DNA from: a virus
Direction: 5' to 3' (one strand)
DNA: 47,276 nt
IMG/VR virus record: IMGVR_UViG_3300043418_000126
Span: 1 to 47,276 of that record
The notes below the pieces were generated by a model. It saw nothing but the letters and a program-made list of their open reading frames with translations. It ran no database searches and was not told the DNA's origin. A program made the translations under genes and the position numbers. Positions 1 to 7,265 of the stretch are shown here, one piece after another. Positions within the stretch are counted from its first letter, which is position 1; every line of letters begins with the position of its first letter.

Positions 1-138
1 GAACAACAGGCGGGGAAGGCACACGCACTGAATGTATGCATCACATGAGTAATTTGTGCTAGTATTTAGTTTTATGACAGTGTAAGTCAACGCATACTGA
101 AGGCTTACAAATCATAGGTTCGAATCCTATGTTGTTCA
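1..138 (+). tRNA. tRNA-like gene with oversized interior (A)
   Basis: The first seven bases GAACAAC pair perfectly with GTTGTTC at 131-137. A canonical T arm lies directly before (stem ATAGG/CCTAT at 114-118 and 126-130, loop TTCGAAT). A D arm is plausible at 10-26 (GCG/CGC with GG in the loop) and resembles the Leu-type GCGGAATGGTAGACGC. The total of 138 nt is about 50-65 nt longer than a normal tRNA. The extra sequence lies between the D and T arms; TGTAAG/CTTACA can form a stem there with a 17-nt loop. I cannot name an anticodon. It is either a tRNA with an intron-like insert or a decayed tRNA. Confidence 0.6.
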
Positions 139-279
139 CAATCCAGGAGCAAGACCTGGCATCACAGGCAGGTGTGGTGTTAAATATTCTGAGAGATCCT
201 GCTAGTCTCTTTGTTTCACCTAGCAGAGTGACGGTAGCCCAGATGGTGGCTACCAAATCTGCTTTAATCTTTTAATCAA
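139..279 (+). other. Non-coding gap with several hairpins
   Basis: No convincing gene is seen between the tRNA-like gene and the first CDS. Three hairpins are visible: CCAGG/CCTGG near 144-159, CTGCTAG/CTAGCAG near 198-226, and GGTAGCC/GGCTACC near 233-257. This suggests the tRNA-like transcript continues as structured RNA, as in the larger non-coding block at 7143-8070. No T-rich terminator follows the hairpins. Confidence 0.4.
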
Positions 280-510
280 ATGATTGTATTTAATACCCTT
301 AAGAAAGCTCAGCATTATGTGAAGCACAAAGAAGCTAAGCTAAATAAGTATCGTGCTAGTGATCGTTATTATAATGATGAAGAGTTTTCTTGGTACGTAA
401 TTAAAGACAATAAAGTCCTAAATGTATGGGGCTGGCGTTGTGGCTGCGGTTGTGACCGTGGAAGTACTAGTGCTACTGTTATTGGTAGAATAAAATCGTT
501 TAACCCTTAA
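280..510 (+). CDS. Hypothetical protein with Cys-rich motif
   Basis: A 76-residue protein that I do not recognise. The basic N-terminal half is followed by a WGWRCGCGCDRG segment (CxCxC), which could bind metal, although no second Cys pair is present. It is the first gene of a closely spaced + strand run of small genes; the next starts 12 nt after its stop behind an AAAATAAATAAAA leader, the A-rich start context typical of Bacteroidota. Confidence 0.65.
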   Translation: MIVFNTLKKAQHYVKHKEAKLNKYRASDRYYNDEEFSWYVIKDNKVLNVWGWRCGCGCDRGSTSATVIGRIKSFNP

Positions 511-521
511 AATAAATAAAA

Positions 522-887
522 ATGCACAAAGCTAAAATCTTTGCCATGACATGTGGCACAATGTTTATACTACTTAGTGGTATTTATCTATCATTAGATC
601 GAGTGTCTGCAACTGATAGTGACTTAAGAATCATGATAAGTAAACAGTATCATGAAGCCGTTGAGTATGATGATAAAGGTTGGTTTGATCTAATCTTACT
701 TGGTCATCCTCAAATGGAAATAGCTGACTTTGGTTTCTTCTATTACATAAGACATCTTGGTGTTGTACCATTTACTCATCGAAACTCTATTGTCTTACTC
801 AAGATGATAAAAGAGAAACAGTTAAGTGAAATCAAAAAGAAAGACCAAGCTTACAAAGAATGGTTGCTAAAAGAGTATAAACTATAA
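522..887 (+). CDS. Membrane-anchored hypothetical protein
   Basis: 121 residues. Residues about 5-25 are a hydrophobic N-terminal segment (ending ILLSGIYLSL) with no cleavage motif, so a signal anchor is likely. The rest is soluble, with a charged Lys/Glu-rich helical tail. The A-rich leader just before ATG supports this start. No family was recognised. Confidence 0.7.
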   Translation: MHKAKIFAMTCGTMFILLSGIYLSLDRVSATDSDLRIMISKQYHEAVEYDDKGWFDLILLGHPQMEIADFGFFYYIRHLGVVPFTHRNSIVLLKMIKEKQLSEIKKKDQAYKEWLLKEYKL

Positions 888-905
888 TCCGTAAATCTTA
901 TTAAC

Positions 906-1121
906 ATGATTAATCCAGAATTAATTAAGAAAGCTCAAGAAGAGCGTAAGCAAGCACTAAAAAGAGGTGCTATCATTATCATGGCTTTAGGTACAGCTGT
1001 GTCAATGTTTGGATTCGTTAGAATCTTTACTGTTGGTAATCTTGCCGACCATGTAGTATTCTTGTTTGGTGGTGTTGTTACTTGTATTGGTATATACTTT
1101 GAAACCTTAAACAATCGCTAA
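906..1121 (+). CDS. Small two-helix membrane protein
   Basis: 71 residues: a charged N-terminus of about 20 residues, then two hydrophobic segments (about 23-42 and 48-66) separated by a short turn. This is a typical small inner-membrane phage protein of unknown role. It is separated by one base from the next start, so the two are probably co-translated. Confidence 0.65.
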   Translation: MINPELIKKAQEERKQALKRGAIIIMALGTAVSMFGFVRIFTVGNLADHVVFLFGGVVTCIGIYFETLNNR

Positions 1122-1122
1122 C

Positions 1123-1401
1123 ATGTTGACGTTCAAAGACTTAGAGTTTAGCGATGCGTTTGGTGGTGAAGCTTTTGGACTACGTGCTTATGTTGCGTTT
1201 CCAAACGGTTATGGTATATCTGTTGTCATTGGTCCATATACTTATGGTGGTCCCGAAGGATTATATGAAGCAGCTGTCTTAGACAAAGATGGTTCTTTAA
1301 CCTATGATACACCAGTAACTGATGATGTTATCGGTCATTTAACTGAAGAAGGTGTAACTGATGTTATGCGTCAGATCCAAGAGTTAAGTCCAGCCGAGTA
1401 A
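1123..1401 (+). CDS. Hypothetical acidic protein
   Basis: 92 residues, soluble and acidic, with Gly/Tyr-rich beta-like sequence (YGISVVIGPYTYGGPEG) and an acidic helical C-terminus. No motif was recognised. It begins 2 nt after the preceding stop, which points to a shared transcript. Confidence 0.65.
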   Translation: MLTFKDLEFSDAFGGEAFGLRAYVAFPNGYGISVVIGPYTYGGPEGLYEAAVLDKDGSLTYDTPVTDDVIGHLTEEGVTDVMRQIQELSPAE

Positions 1402-1464
1402 GAACCTATCCTAAGCATGATATAAAAAGGCTTTTTAGAATGTTTAATCCCTTAATCTACAACA

Positions 1465-1680
1465 ATGTCAAGACGTAAAAAAATCTTATTGATGCTAACG
1501 GTAGTGTTTGCATCATACTCTATTATCGCAATGGTATACGTAAACGTATGCTACAACTCAACACCTGGTATTCAAGAAGGTGAGCCTAGTCAGAATCTGT
1601 TTCAGATTGTATTAGGTTCTGCTATAGTCTCTGCTTTGATTGGCAAGGTTATGTTCTGTAAATACGATGATGCTTACTAG
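1465..1680 (+). CDS. Small membrane protein
   Basis: 71 residues with two hydrophobic stretches (about 7-26 and 46-62) and a short loop between them. The A-rich leader CTACAACA precedes the ATG. Function unknown. It lies among other one- and two-helix proteins and stops just before the next start. Confidence 0.6.
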   Translation: MSRRKKILLMLTVVFASYSIIAMVYVNVCYNSTPGIQEGEPSQNLFQIVLGSAIVSALIGKVMFCKYDDAY

Positions 1681-1681
1681 T

Positions 1682-1864
1682 ATGAAAGTATTAACAGGTG
1701 CTCCAAAACGAGGTGCTTTTTATCATGTTGTATGGACATCAAATAAAAAGACAATAGCTCGAGTAACAAACGTCTATCCTGATGGGTTAGTCGCTGTTGC
1801 AAATCCAAAGACGGGTGTCTTATGGAATACATTAGTTAAATGGTCAGACTTAAGATTAGTGTAA
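1682..1864 (+). CDS. Small hypothetical basic protein
   Basis: 60 residues starting MKVLTGAPKRG; this start, 1 nt after the upstream stop, is preferred over an in-frame ATG at 1640 that lies inside the upstream gene. The sequence looks like a small beta-barrel fold (FYHVVWTSNKKTIARVTNVYPDG). Its stop overlaps the next start as TAATG, which implies translational coupling. Confidence 0.6.
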   Translation: MKVLTGAPKRGAFYHVVWTSNKKTIARVTNVYPDGLVAVANPKTGVLWNTLVKWSDLRLV

Positions 1865-3306
1865 TGGAAAATCAAGTAATAGTAATAGATTCGATACCAG
1901 ATTGGGCAATAGAGTTTACTCAAAAGCCCAACGGTATCAAGAAAGCTTTAGAGTATAACCGTACCGAAAGACTAAAGAGTCAGGTCTTGCATAACACAAA
2001 TGTAAAGATTGAAGACGGTATAATATACTTCTCTGAGCTCCCTTATAGAATAGCAAAGCGTCCTAATAACGTATATCATCTTGCTAAAAGTAAGAAAGGT
2101 ATGCGTGGTTTTACTGTTAACAAACGCGGTACTCTTCAAGTATGGTGGAATCAAGACTTTAATACAGCATTTGGTACTAAATTGTTAGTTACTATAGCTG
2201 GTGTACTTAACATCACTTGGTTTACTCAAGCAACGTATCTACATGCATTCATGTCAAAAGGTAACTATGGTAAGATACTACAAGGCAAGATAAAGAATCC
2301 AAGCGAACTTGCTGAACAGATTGTTAAATCTCATAAGCTTGATGTAAACCCAGCTTTGTTCTTGAAGTTAGTAAAGATTATGAACTGTGCTAGTTCAAAC
2401 CTATACGATAGCCCTGATAAACACAAGATTATCAGACTGTTACGTCATAGTATAAACGCTGATGCATTTATTGAAAAGCTTGTTGATTATCATGCAAAAG
2501 AAAAAACAAGATATGAAGATGCAATGCTTGCTAAGTTTGATAGAAAAGATACTGAAGATGGTGTTCGATATACTTTTAGTAATACTATGTTTAATCCTGA
2601 ATACGAACAGAGCAGTAGTTATGTACACTTTGGTGAGTTCTTTTCTAAAAGTTTTAGAGATGACAAACCAGAAACAGACTGGAGACTTATCACTGACGTG
2701 TTAGATCAGCTTGAATTACTTGGTCACAAAATAAACTTACTTTGGTCTTATAAGAGACTAAACGAAGAGCATAATAAGTGGTCAGCTGAATTACTATCTT
2801 ACGAGATAGATGATATGGCAGATGAGCAAGCAAGTCCGTATCGATTCTTTGAGTTCTTTAAAGACTTTGAAGATGAGTATACTTCTATCGTTGATACAAC
2901 AAAGAAAGCTTTTACAGAAGGTAAAATAATGAAGCACTGTTTCTATACTAGCTATTGGTCAAAAGTAAAAAATGGTAGGTATCTAACCTATCATACTACT
3001 TATGGTGGCATTGATGGTACTCTTAGTATCATTGAAACGTTTGGTGTAAATAATCCTGTAATCTTTACTGCTTTAGAAGCTGGTCTTGATACTAGAGGTA
3101 CAAATCAACCTTTTATAGCGTTTAAGATCGATCAGTTCTATGGTAAGTCAAACAAGAATATGTCTGAAGATATAGTTGCTTACTACAAAAAGAAGCTTGC
3201 AAAGGTTAATGAAGCTTTTGTTAATAAACTAAGGACTGAAGGCTCAGTTAATGTAATGTCTAATCCAGTAGAGGTATCTGATAATGATCCATTTAACTTC
3301 TGGTAA
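1864..3306 (+). CDS. PcfJ-like protein (tentative)
   Basis: 480 residues. The start was chosen at the TAATG junction rather than at an in-frame ATG 24 nt upstream. The C-terminal third contains AFTEGKIMKHCFYTSYW followed by a Lys/Tyr-rich strand and GTLSI. This resembles the EG..M.HC...Y signature of PcfJ-type proteins from conjugative plasmids and phages, whose biochemical role is not established. The N-terminal part has no recognised motif. It is the longest gene of this block, and its length suits a multidomain phage accessory protein. Confidence 0.6.
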   Translation: MENQVIVIDSIPDWAIEFTQKPNGIKKALEYNRTERLKSQVLHNTNVKIEDGIIYFSELPYRIAKRPNNVYHLAKSKKGMRGFTVNKRGTLQVWWNQDFNTAFGTKLLVTIAGVLNITWFTQATYLHAFMSKGNYGKILQGKIKNPSELAEQIVKSHKLDVNPALFLKLVKIMNCASSNLYDSPDKHKIIRLLRHSINADAFIEKLVDYHAKEKTRYEDAMLAKFDRKDTEDGVRYTFSNTMFNPEYEQSSSYVHFGEFFSKSFRDDKPETDWRLITDVLDQLELLGHKINLLWSYKRLNEEHNKWSAELLSYEIDDMADEQASPYRFFEFFKDFEDEYTSIVDTTKKAFTEGKIMKHCFYTSYWSKVKNGRYLTYHTTYGGIDGTLSIIETFGVNNPVIFTALEAGLDTRGTNQPFIAFKIDQFYGKSNKNMSEDIVAYYKKKLAKVNEAFVNKLRTEGSVNVMSNPVEVSDNDPFNFW

Positions 3307-3318
3307 AATAAATCTCAC

Positions 3319-3498
3319 ATGAAAGAATCAAAACAAGAGGTCGTAATCGACTTCATCTTTAATCTATTAGCACTAATATTATTAGTTGCTGCAATGGTTC
3401 AGTACTTTTATACTGACCACATGTATATGTCAATGGCAGCAGCTGTTGCTACGCTTGTATGGACGATTGTTGTCATCATCAAATACTCAAGATCATGA
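3319..3498 (+). CDS. Small membrane protein
   Basis: 59 residues starting MKESKQEVV and ending IKYSRS. Two hydrophobic segments (about 12-27 and 37-53) are joined by a short loop. The stop overlaps the next gene start as ATGA (3495-3498), the usual sign of a real coupled pair. The leader TCTCACATG carries the recurring TCTCACA motif. Function unknown. Confidence 0.65.
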   Translation: MKESKQEVVIDFIFNLLALILLVAAMVQYFYTDHMYMSMAAAVATLVWTIVVIIKYSRS

Positions 3499-3719
3499 AA
3501 ACAATATTCCTGATTAGCATATACATTGCATCGTTCATGCTGTTCTACTTGATGTTAAGTCTACTTGCTGTGGTATTTATACCATACCAAGAAGTCATAT
3601 CTGATAGAGGATGGTTTGTTATCTATACTTTATTCATTGGATGGTGGGTTGCCGCTTTTCCAGCATTAGAATATCGTAAACGTAACGAAGAGTACTTTAA
3701 CAAGTACACAGGTTTTTAA
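3495..3719 (+). CDS. Small two-helix membrane protein
   Basis: 74 residues starting MKTIFLISIYIASF; an upstream in-frame ATG at 3459 would lie inside the preceding gene and is rejected. Hydrophobic segments lie at about 3-27 and 38-52, followed by a charged tail. Paired with its upstream neighbour, it may form a small membrane complex, but nothing else identifies it. Confidence 0.65.
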   Translation: MKTIFLISIYIASFMLFYLMLSLLAVVFIPYQEVISDRGWFVIYTLFIGWWVAAFPALEYRKRNEEYFNKYTGF

Positions 3720-3751
3720 AAGGCAATAACGCAATCTAGAATATAATAGTT

Positions 3752-3955
3752 ATGTCAGATAATTTAATCAATGGAGTTTTTAAACTGTGTGTTCAAGCTC
3801 TTGAACTTCTCGCAAAAAAAGTCGGTATGACTTACGAAGAAGTAAACATCTGGATATTCTGCATCATTGAACCACTTGTGTTCTTTGTAATGCTGTTTAT
3901 CATTATACAGATGTACTACAAACTAAAGTATAAAGTTAACATAGTTGATAAGTAG
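3752..3955 (+). CDS. Single-helix membrane protein
   Basis: 67 residues. The N-terminal half is amphipathic and soluble; a strong hydrophobic segment follows at about 36-55 (IIEPLVFFVMLFIIIQMYY) with a basic tail. It is the last gene before a clear terminator. Small late membrane proteins can act in lysis, but no evidence for that is seen here. Confidence 0.65.
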   Translation: MSDNLINGVFKLCVQALELLAKKVGMTYEEVNIWIFCIIEPLVFFVMLFIIIQMYYKLKYKVNIVDK

Positions 3956-3969
3956 AGGGTTAATGGAGT

Positions 3970-4006
3970 AAAGGGGCTGGTTATGCTGGTCCCTTTCTTT
4001 TTTTTT
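3970..4006 (+). terminator. Rho-independent terminator
   Basis: AAAGGG at 3970-3975 pairs with CCCTTT at 3991-3996; the loop itself contains a smaller pairing, and a run of T follows (3998-4006). It ends the first + strand run. The next gene is preceded by a TCTCACAC motif. Confidence 0.85.
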
Positions 4007-4049
4007 ATCTCCTACATCTAAAGTCGTAAAATAATTAATAAACAATAAA

Positions 4050-4057
4050 TCTCACAC
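4050..4057 (+). promoter_or_regulatory. TCTCACAC leader motif
   Basis: TCTCACAC lies 4 nt before the ATG of the HTH gene and about 45 nt after a terminator. The same octamer follows terminators at 8078-8085 and 17602-17609. It may mark a phage-specific start of transcription or translation; the role is inferred from position only. Confidence 0.4.
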
Positions 4058-4060
4058 AAG

Positions 4061-4390
4061 ATGAAAGTAACAAAAAAAAGAGTGAAGAAGAATCTTCCAA
4101 TGGATCGTATCGAAAGATGGTTTAGACGTGGCATGCCAACAGGTATGATCGCAAAAAACTTAAACATTGACTACATGTCAGTGTATAACGCTATCATTCG
4201 TATCAAAAAGAATGATAACAAGGCTTATAAAGAAGCTGAAAATGTTACAGTAACAGACATTGTTGTTGATGATATTGTTGACATTCCTGTAAAGGTTAAC
4301 TTCTCAATGAAGATATACGGTATCTCTATCAAGGTTACTCGTGTACCATCTGAGATTATCTTTGATGAAGACTATATCGAAATCAACTAA
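4061..4390 (+). CDS. Putative DNA-binding HTH protein
   Basis: 109 residues. A Lys/Arg-rich N-terminus is followed at about 14-49 by a helix-turn-helix of the Hin/transposase type (RIERWFRRGMPTGMIAKNL, then DYMSVYNAIIRIKK). The C-terminal half is acidic and beta-rich. It is the first gene after a terminator, so a transcription regulator is plausible. The HTH call is from pattern only. Confidence 0.65.
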   Translation: MKVTKKRVKKNLPMDRIERWFRRGMPTGMIAKNLNIDYMSVYNAIIRIKKNDNKAYKEAENVTVTDIVVDDIVDIPVKVNFSMKIYGISIKVTRVPSEIIFDEDYIEIN

Positions 4391-4393
4391 ACG

Positions 4394-4846
4394 ATGGAGA
4401 TGTCAGAACACAAAGTGTTTAACTTCTTTACAGGAGAAGATGGTCCGTCACGTATTATTGTAAAGACGGATAGTTATAGTGATGGATCAGCAAAGATTGA
4501 GATTGTCAATCTGCAGAATCAAGTGCTTATTGAAGCAACTGCATGCTGTAACAACTTTGGATTAGACTCAAATGATGCTATTATAGTGTCAGATGAGTCT
4601 GTTCCAGGGTTAATGAGTTTCTTAGAATCTCATAACATAGTAAGACAACAAGATGAGTACATAAACATCGAAGATGGTATGCATTCTGTTGTTAAACTAT
4701 TACCTGAATCAGAGTGGATAACTGAGATAAAGAATGGCAAACTGTTTATTATAAACGAGTTTACTATCTTTGCAAAAGACCCACATCAAGCTTTTCAACT
4801 GTATCTGTTTGCCCTTCAAGCAGATGCTCAAACCATTGAATACTAA
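4394..4846 (+). CDS. Hypothetical acidic protein
   Basis: 150 residues, soluble and acidic, without membrane segments or known motifs. The start 3 nt after the upstream stop is used; a second Met two codons in is possible. It precedes the next gene by 1 nt and is probably part of the same mRNA as the HTH protein. Confidence 0.65.
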   Translation: MEMSEHKVFNFFTGEDGPSRIIVKTDSYSDGSAKIEIVNLQNQVLIEATACCNNFGLDSNDAIIVSDESVPGLMSFLESHNIVRQQDEYINIEDGMHSVVKLLPESEWITEIKNGKLFIINEFTIFAKDPHQAFQLYLFALQADAQTIEY

Positions 4847-4847
4847 C

Positions 4848-5405
4848 ATGAGCTATTTATTTAATCATGAAGATAAAGAGATGCACGTAGCATTCTGTAT
4901 CGACCAAGAGACGGCAGATAAAATCATTGGCCGTATCATATTTGAGACCTTAAAGTCTAACTGTATTGAGAAAGACTTTGAAGAGATCGGTGAAGAACCA
5001 CCAGTTATATTAATGAAAAAGACTGCTGTACTAGAAACAGTACTTAAGTCAATCACATCAAAGCAAGAAGAGTTGTTCGCAGCTGTTTTCTTCTTGGTAT
5101 GGCATGAGAAGACAAACTATGTCTGGAGAAAGCAAGGCGAAGTTAAAGCAAAGCTTAGTAGCTCAGAGATAATGGATAAGTTAAAAGAAGGAGCATCTGA
5201 AGTATTTTCTCACATCTCAGAATCTGTTTTACAAAACAAGATTGATGAGTTTGCAAAAGAAAAGATGGCTGAGTTCAAAGGCTATAACCGTATTGTAAAG
5301 CAAGTTATTAACTCTAACTATGACTTTGATTTGTTTGCTGCTATTATCGATCATGACTTTGATTATGTATCTGATGTAGTTGACAAAGCCGTACAAGAGG
5401 TATAA
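4848..5405 (+). CDS. Hypothetical alpha-helical protein
   Basis: 185 residues starting MSYLFNHEDKEM. This start, 1 nt after the upstream stop, is preferred over an in-frame ATG at 4770 that lies well inside the upstream gene. It is acidic and helical with many Lys/Glu repeats, and no known family was recognised. It is followed by a hairpin that may end or attenuate this transcript. Confidence 0.65.
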   Translation: MSYLFNHEDKEMHVAFCIDQETADKIIGRIIFETLKSNCIEKDFEEIGEEPPVILMKKTAVLETVLKSITSKQEELFAAVFFLVWHEKTNYVWRKQGEVKAKLSSSEIMDKLKEGASEVFSHISESVLQNKIDEFAKEKMAEFKGYNRIVKQVINSNYDFDLFAAIIDHDFDYVSDVVDKAVQEV

Positions 5406-5427
5406 GATATTTGTGTGAGAGAGAGGT

Positions 5428-5463
5428 AAGGGTTAGGTTGTGTAAAAGCAATCTAACCCTTTT
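5428..5463 (+). terminator. Hairpin with short T run
   Basis: AAGGGTTAG at 5428-5436 pairs with CTAACCCTT at 5453-5461, followed by only four T (5460-5463). The stem is strong and the tract weak, so it is either a terminator or an attenuator before the winged-helix gene at 5476. A reverse-complement copy of the TCTCACAC motif (GTGTGAGA) lies just upstream at 5413-5420. Confidence 0.6.
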
Positions 5464-5475
5464 AACCTAATTAGT

Positions 5476-5757
5476 ATGAGCAAGCAAAAAGGATTTGGTA
5501 AGTATCCACGATATGTAGCTGATGACCCAACACTTACTCATATTGAGAAAGCAATGGTTGGTATACTCGCTTGTTATACAAACGAACAGCTAGGCTACAC
5601 ATGGATATCAGTAAAAGAGTTATCTTTACGTCTTCGTTGCTCAGATGCAACAACACAGAGATGTTTAAAATCGTTAAAAGAAAAAGGCGTCATAAGTCGT
5701 GACGGCTATCATGTTACAAAACAGGGTGCATCAAGAATCACCCGCATAATAATCTAA
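5476..5757 (+). CDS. Winged helix-turn-helix protein (HTH_36-like)
   Basis: 93 residues. The order GKYPRYVADDPTLTHIEKAM, then SVKELSLRLRCSDATTQRC and LKSLKEKGVI, matches the short winged-helix domains found at the N-terminus of phage and plasmid replication initiators. Here it stands alone, without a second replication domain, so it is more likely a regulator. It lies directly downstream of a hairpin that may govern its expression. Confidence 0.75.
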   Translation: MSKQKGFGKYPRYVADDPTLTHIEKAMVGILACYTNEQLGYTWISVKELSLRLRCSDATTQRCLKSLKEKGVISRDGYHVTKQGASRITRIII

Positions 5758-5761
5758 AATC

Positions 5762-6070
5762 ATGGCAAAAAAACTTAACAAAGTTGCTGAACAAGCACCA
5801 AAAAGAGCTTACAACAAGAAACCGAAAGCTCCAGTTGAACAACAACTGAAAGAAGAATCAAAGTGTACAAACTGTGTACCTCTTGATGCATTGAATCAGA
5901 TATCATTACAGCATAATGCTGAATCAGCAAGACGTATTGAATATCATTTACAAAGAGTAAGAGCGACTACTGGTGAGACATTACCAGAAGATACAGCTTA
6001 TGTAATAGCATTGTCTCAAAGAGAATTAGTGTTTAAGTTAAAAGCTTACGCAGCTGATAATATCTTATAA
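5762..6070 (+). CDS. Hypothetical basic protein
   Basis: 102 residues. A Lys/Pro/Ala-rich, disordered N-terminus (about 1-30, including KKLNKVAEQAPKRAYNKKPK) leads into a helical region. One CxxC (CTNC, about 38-41) is present without a partner. It starts 4 nt after the upstream gene. Basic, disordered N-termini suggest nucleic-acid contact, but this is only inference. Confidence 0.65.
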   Translation: MAKKLNKVAEQAPKRAYNKKPKAPVEQQLKEESKCTNCVPLDALNQISLQHNAESARRIEYHLQRVRATTGETLPEDTAYVIALSQRELVFKLKAYAADNIL

Positions 6071-6091
6071 GGATCTGTGCAAAGGATCTGT
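6069..6091 (+). repeat. 10-bp direct repeat
   Basis: AAGGATCTGT occurs at 6069-6078 and again at 6082-6091, overlapping the stop of the upstream gene. It lies about 35 nt before the tRNA-like gene C and may be a protein-binding site or a trace of duplication. Confidence 0.5.
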
Positions 6092-6124
6092 ACATAATAA
6101 ATAAAGTCGTACATATAAGATACA

Positions 6125-6211
6125 GAGAAGGTAGTATAGGGCATTACGAGTAACTACTAAACGAGAAATGACGTAGTATACTAGACACAGGTTCGATTCC
6201 TGTACTTCTTG
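6125..6211 (+). tRNA. tRNA-like gene with enlarged interior (C)
   Basis: The T arm is canonical: ACAGG (6087 within the thousand, i.e. 6187-6191), loop TTCGATT, CCTGT (6199-6203). The acceptor strand GAGAAGG (6125-6131) pairs with ACTTCTT (6204-6210) over six positions with one mismatch. A D arm fits at 6134-6147 (GTA/TAC, loop with GGG). The middle segment is about 14 nt too long and forms a stem AGTA-ACTAC/GTAGT-A-TACT with a 15-nt loop. The anticodon cannot be read safely. Confidence 0.5.
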
Positions 6212-6228
6212 ATTAAACAATAACTATT

Positions 6229-7113
6229 ATGACACCACCAAGAATATATGCATATGACATTGGAGATGTAATGACCACAAACTCTGATATCTTAGGTGTT
6301 CCTGCAGGTACAGTGGTTAAAATCAGATCATATGCTGATAACAACTGTTACACACTTGAGCACTTTAAAGGTGACTTTCCTGAGTCTTGTTTGTCTCCTA
6401 AACAATCTTTTATTCAACCCGATCTTAATTTTGGTGATACTGTTTTCTTTAGTTTACCTTATGGGGCATTAACTTATAGAGTTAGAAAAACATACCTTGA
6501 GTTACAAGATGGTTCTTATAATGGTACGATTTTTGATATTTTAAACATAAGAGATAGGCATGCTTATGCATCAAAGTTTTACGGGTACACAGTTGAAGAT
6601 AAAGATGGGGATTGGCCTACTTTTCAAGAAACTAGATATCATGGAGTAAGTAGTCTCGTAAGAGATTTACAACATCAATGTTGGATGTTAAAAAGGAATA
6701 TAGATGACTTAACTACTGTAAGATTGTTAGCTACAGCACATAGTGCAGGTGATGTTCTTTATTATGATAATAAGAATAAACAGTTAACTATAGCATATAT
6801 AGGTCCAAATGCTGATCTAAATACATATGACTATACTACTTTATTATCATATACAAACCCTATTAATAGCACAGTTCGAAATGTTAAAGGGGAGCTACTT
6901 ATTGTTGAGTCAGTTCATTATGTACCTTTATTGAATAGTCTGTATTATACGTTAAAGGGTTTTACTGGTTACTATCATCAAGATATCTTTGAAAAAAAGT
7001 CAACAGAGTTTGTACCAGTTGAGTTACCGGATGATATAGAGTTGATTGAGTTAACAGATGAGAACTTACTACCAGGAACTGCTCGTATGAAGAAGATCTT
7101 GTTTGGTAAGTAA
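6229..7113 (+). CDS. Hypothetical protein
   Basis: 294 residues, rich in Tyr, Asp and beta-like segments, with no signal peptide or membrane segment. Sections such as GDVMTTNSDILGVPAGTVVK and GDVLYYDNKNKQLTIAYIG look like repeated small beta domains that might bind a partner. No family was recognised. It sits alone between two tRNA-like genes, and the -33 box of the promoter for the RNA operon lies inside its last codons. Confidence 0.65.
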   Translation: MTPPRIYAYDIGDVMTTNSDILGVPAGTVVKIRSYADNNCYTLEHFKGDFPESCLSPKQSFIQPDLNFGDTVFFSLPYGALTYRVRKTYLELQDGSYNGTIFDILNIRDRHAYASKFYGYTVEDKDGDWPTFQETRYHGVSSLVRDLQHQCWMLKRNIDDLTTVRLLATAHSAGDVLYYDNKNKQLTIAYIGPNADLNTYDYTTLLSYTNPINSTVRNVKGELLIVESVHYVPLLNSLYYTLKGFTGYYHQDIFEKKSTEFVPVELPDDIELIELTDENLLPGTARMKKILFGK

Positions 7114-7133
7114 TCATAGTTTTATTATTTTTG
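7102..7133 (+). promoter_or_regulatory. Bacteroidota-type promoter for RNA operon
   Basis: TTTG at 7102-7105, a 20-nt gap, then TATTTTTG at 7126-7133 match the TTTG / TANNTTTG boxes of the primary sigma factor in Bacteroidota. Initiation would fall near 7140, only a few bases before tRNA-like gene B at 7143. This supports a dedicated transcript running to the terminator at 8043-8070. Confidence 0.75.
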
Positions 7134-7142
7134 AAGAGTGTT

Positions 7143-7264
7143 AGTCAGGTGGCGGAATGGTAGACGCATAGGGTTAGGTTACTGCGTGAAATACTTACTG
7201 GTCCTATTATACAATGCAGCGGTTTTAATGCCGAGTATTGCCTGTTCGAATCAGGCCCTGACTA
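7143..7264 (+). tRNA. tRNA(Leu)-like gene with insert (B)
   Basis: AGTCAGG (7143-7149) pairs 7/7 with CCTGACT (7257-7263). The T arm is perfect (GCCTG, TTCGAAT, CAGGC at 7240-7256). The 5' part TGGCGGAATGGTAGACGC is typical of bacterial tRNA-Leu. The molecule is 122 nt against about 85 for a class II tRNA. TAGGG/TCCTA after the D arm would close a 28-nt instead of a 7-nt anticodon loop, and CGGTTTTAATGCCG resembles a Leu variable arm or contains UAA. An intron-like insert of 21-35 nt is the simplest reading. Confidence 0.65.
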
Positions 7265-7265
7265 C

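Noticed and set aside
1-138. Group I intron inside the tRNA
   Set aside because: The extra sequence is only about 50-65 nt, far too short for a group I core, and no P/Q/R/S elements are visible.
59-256. Minus-strand frame over the tRNA-like gene and hairpins
   Set aside because: It covers paired RNA strands, and the predicted protein has no sensible composition.
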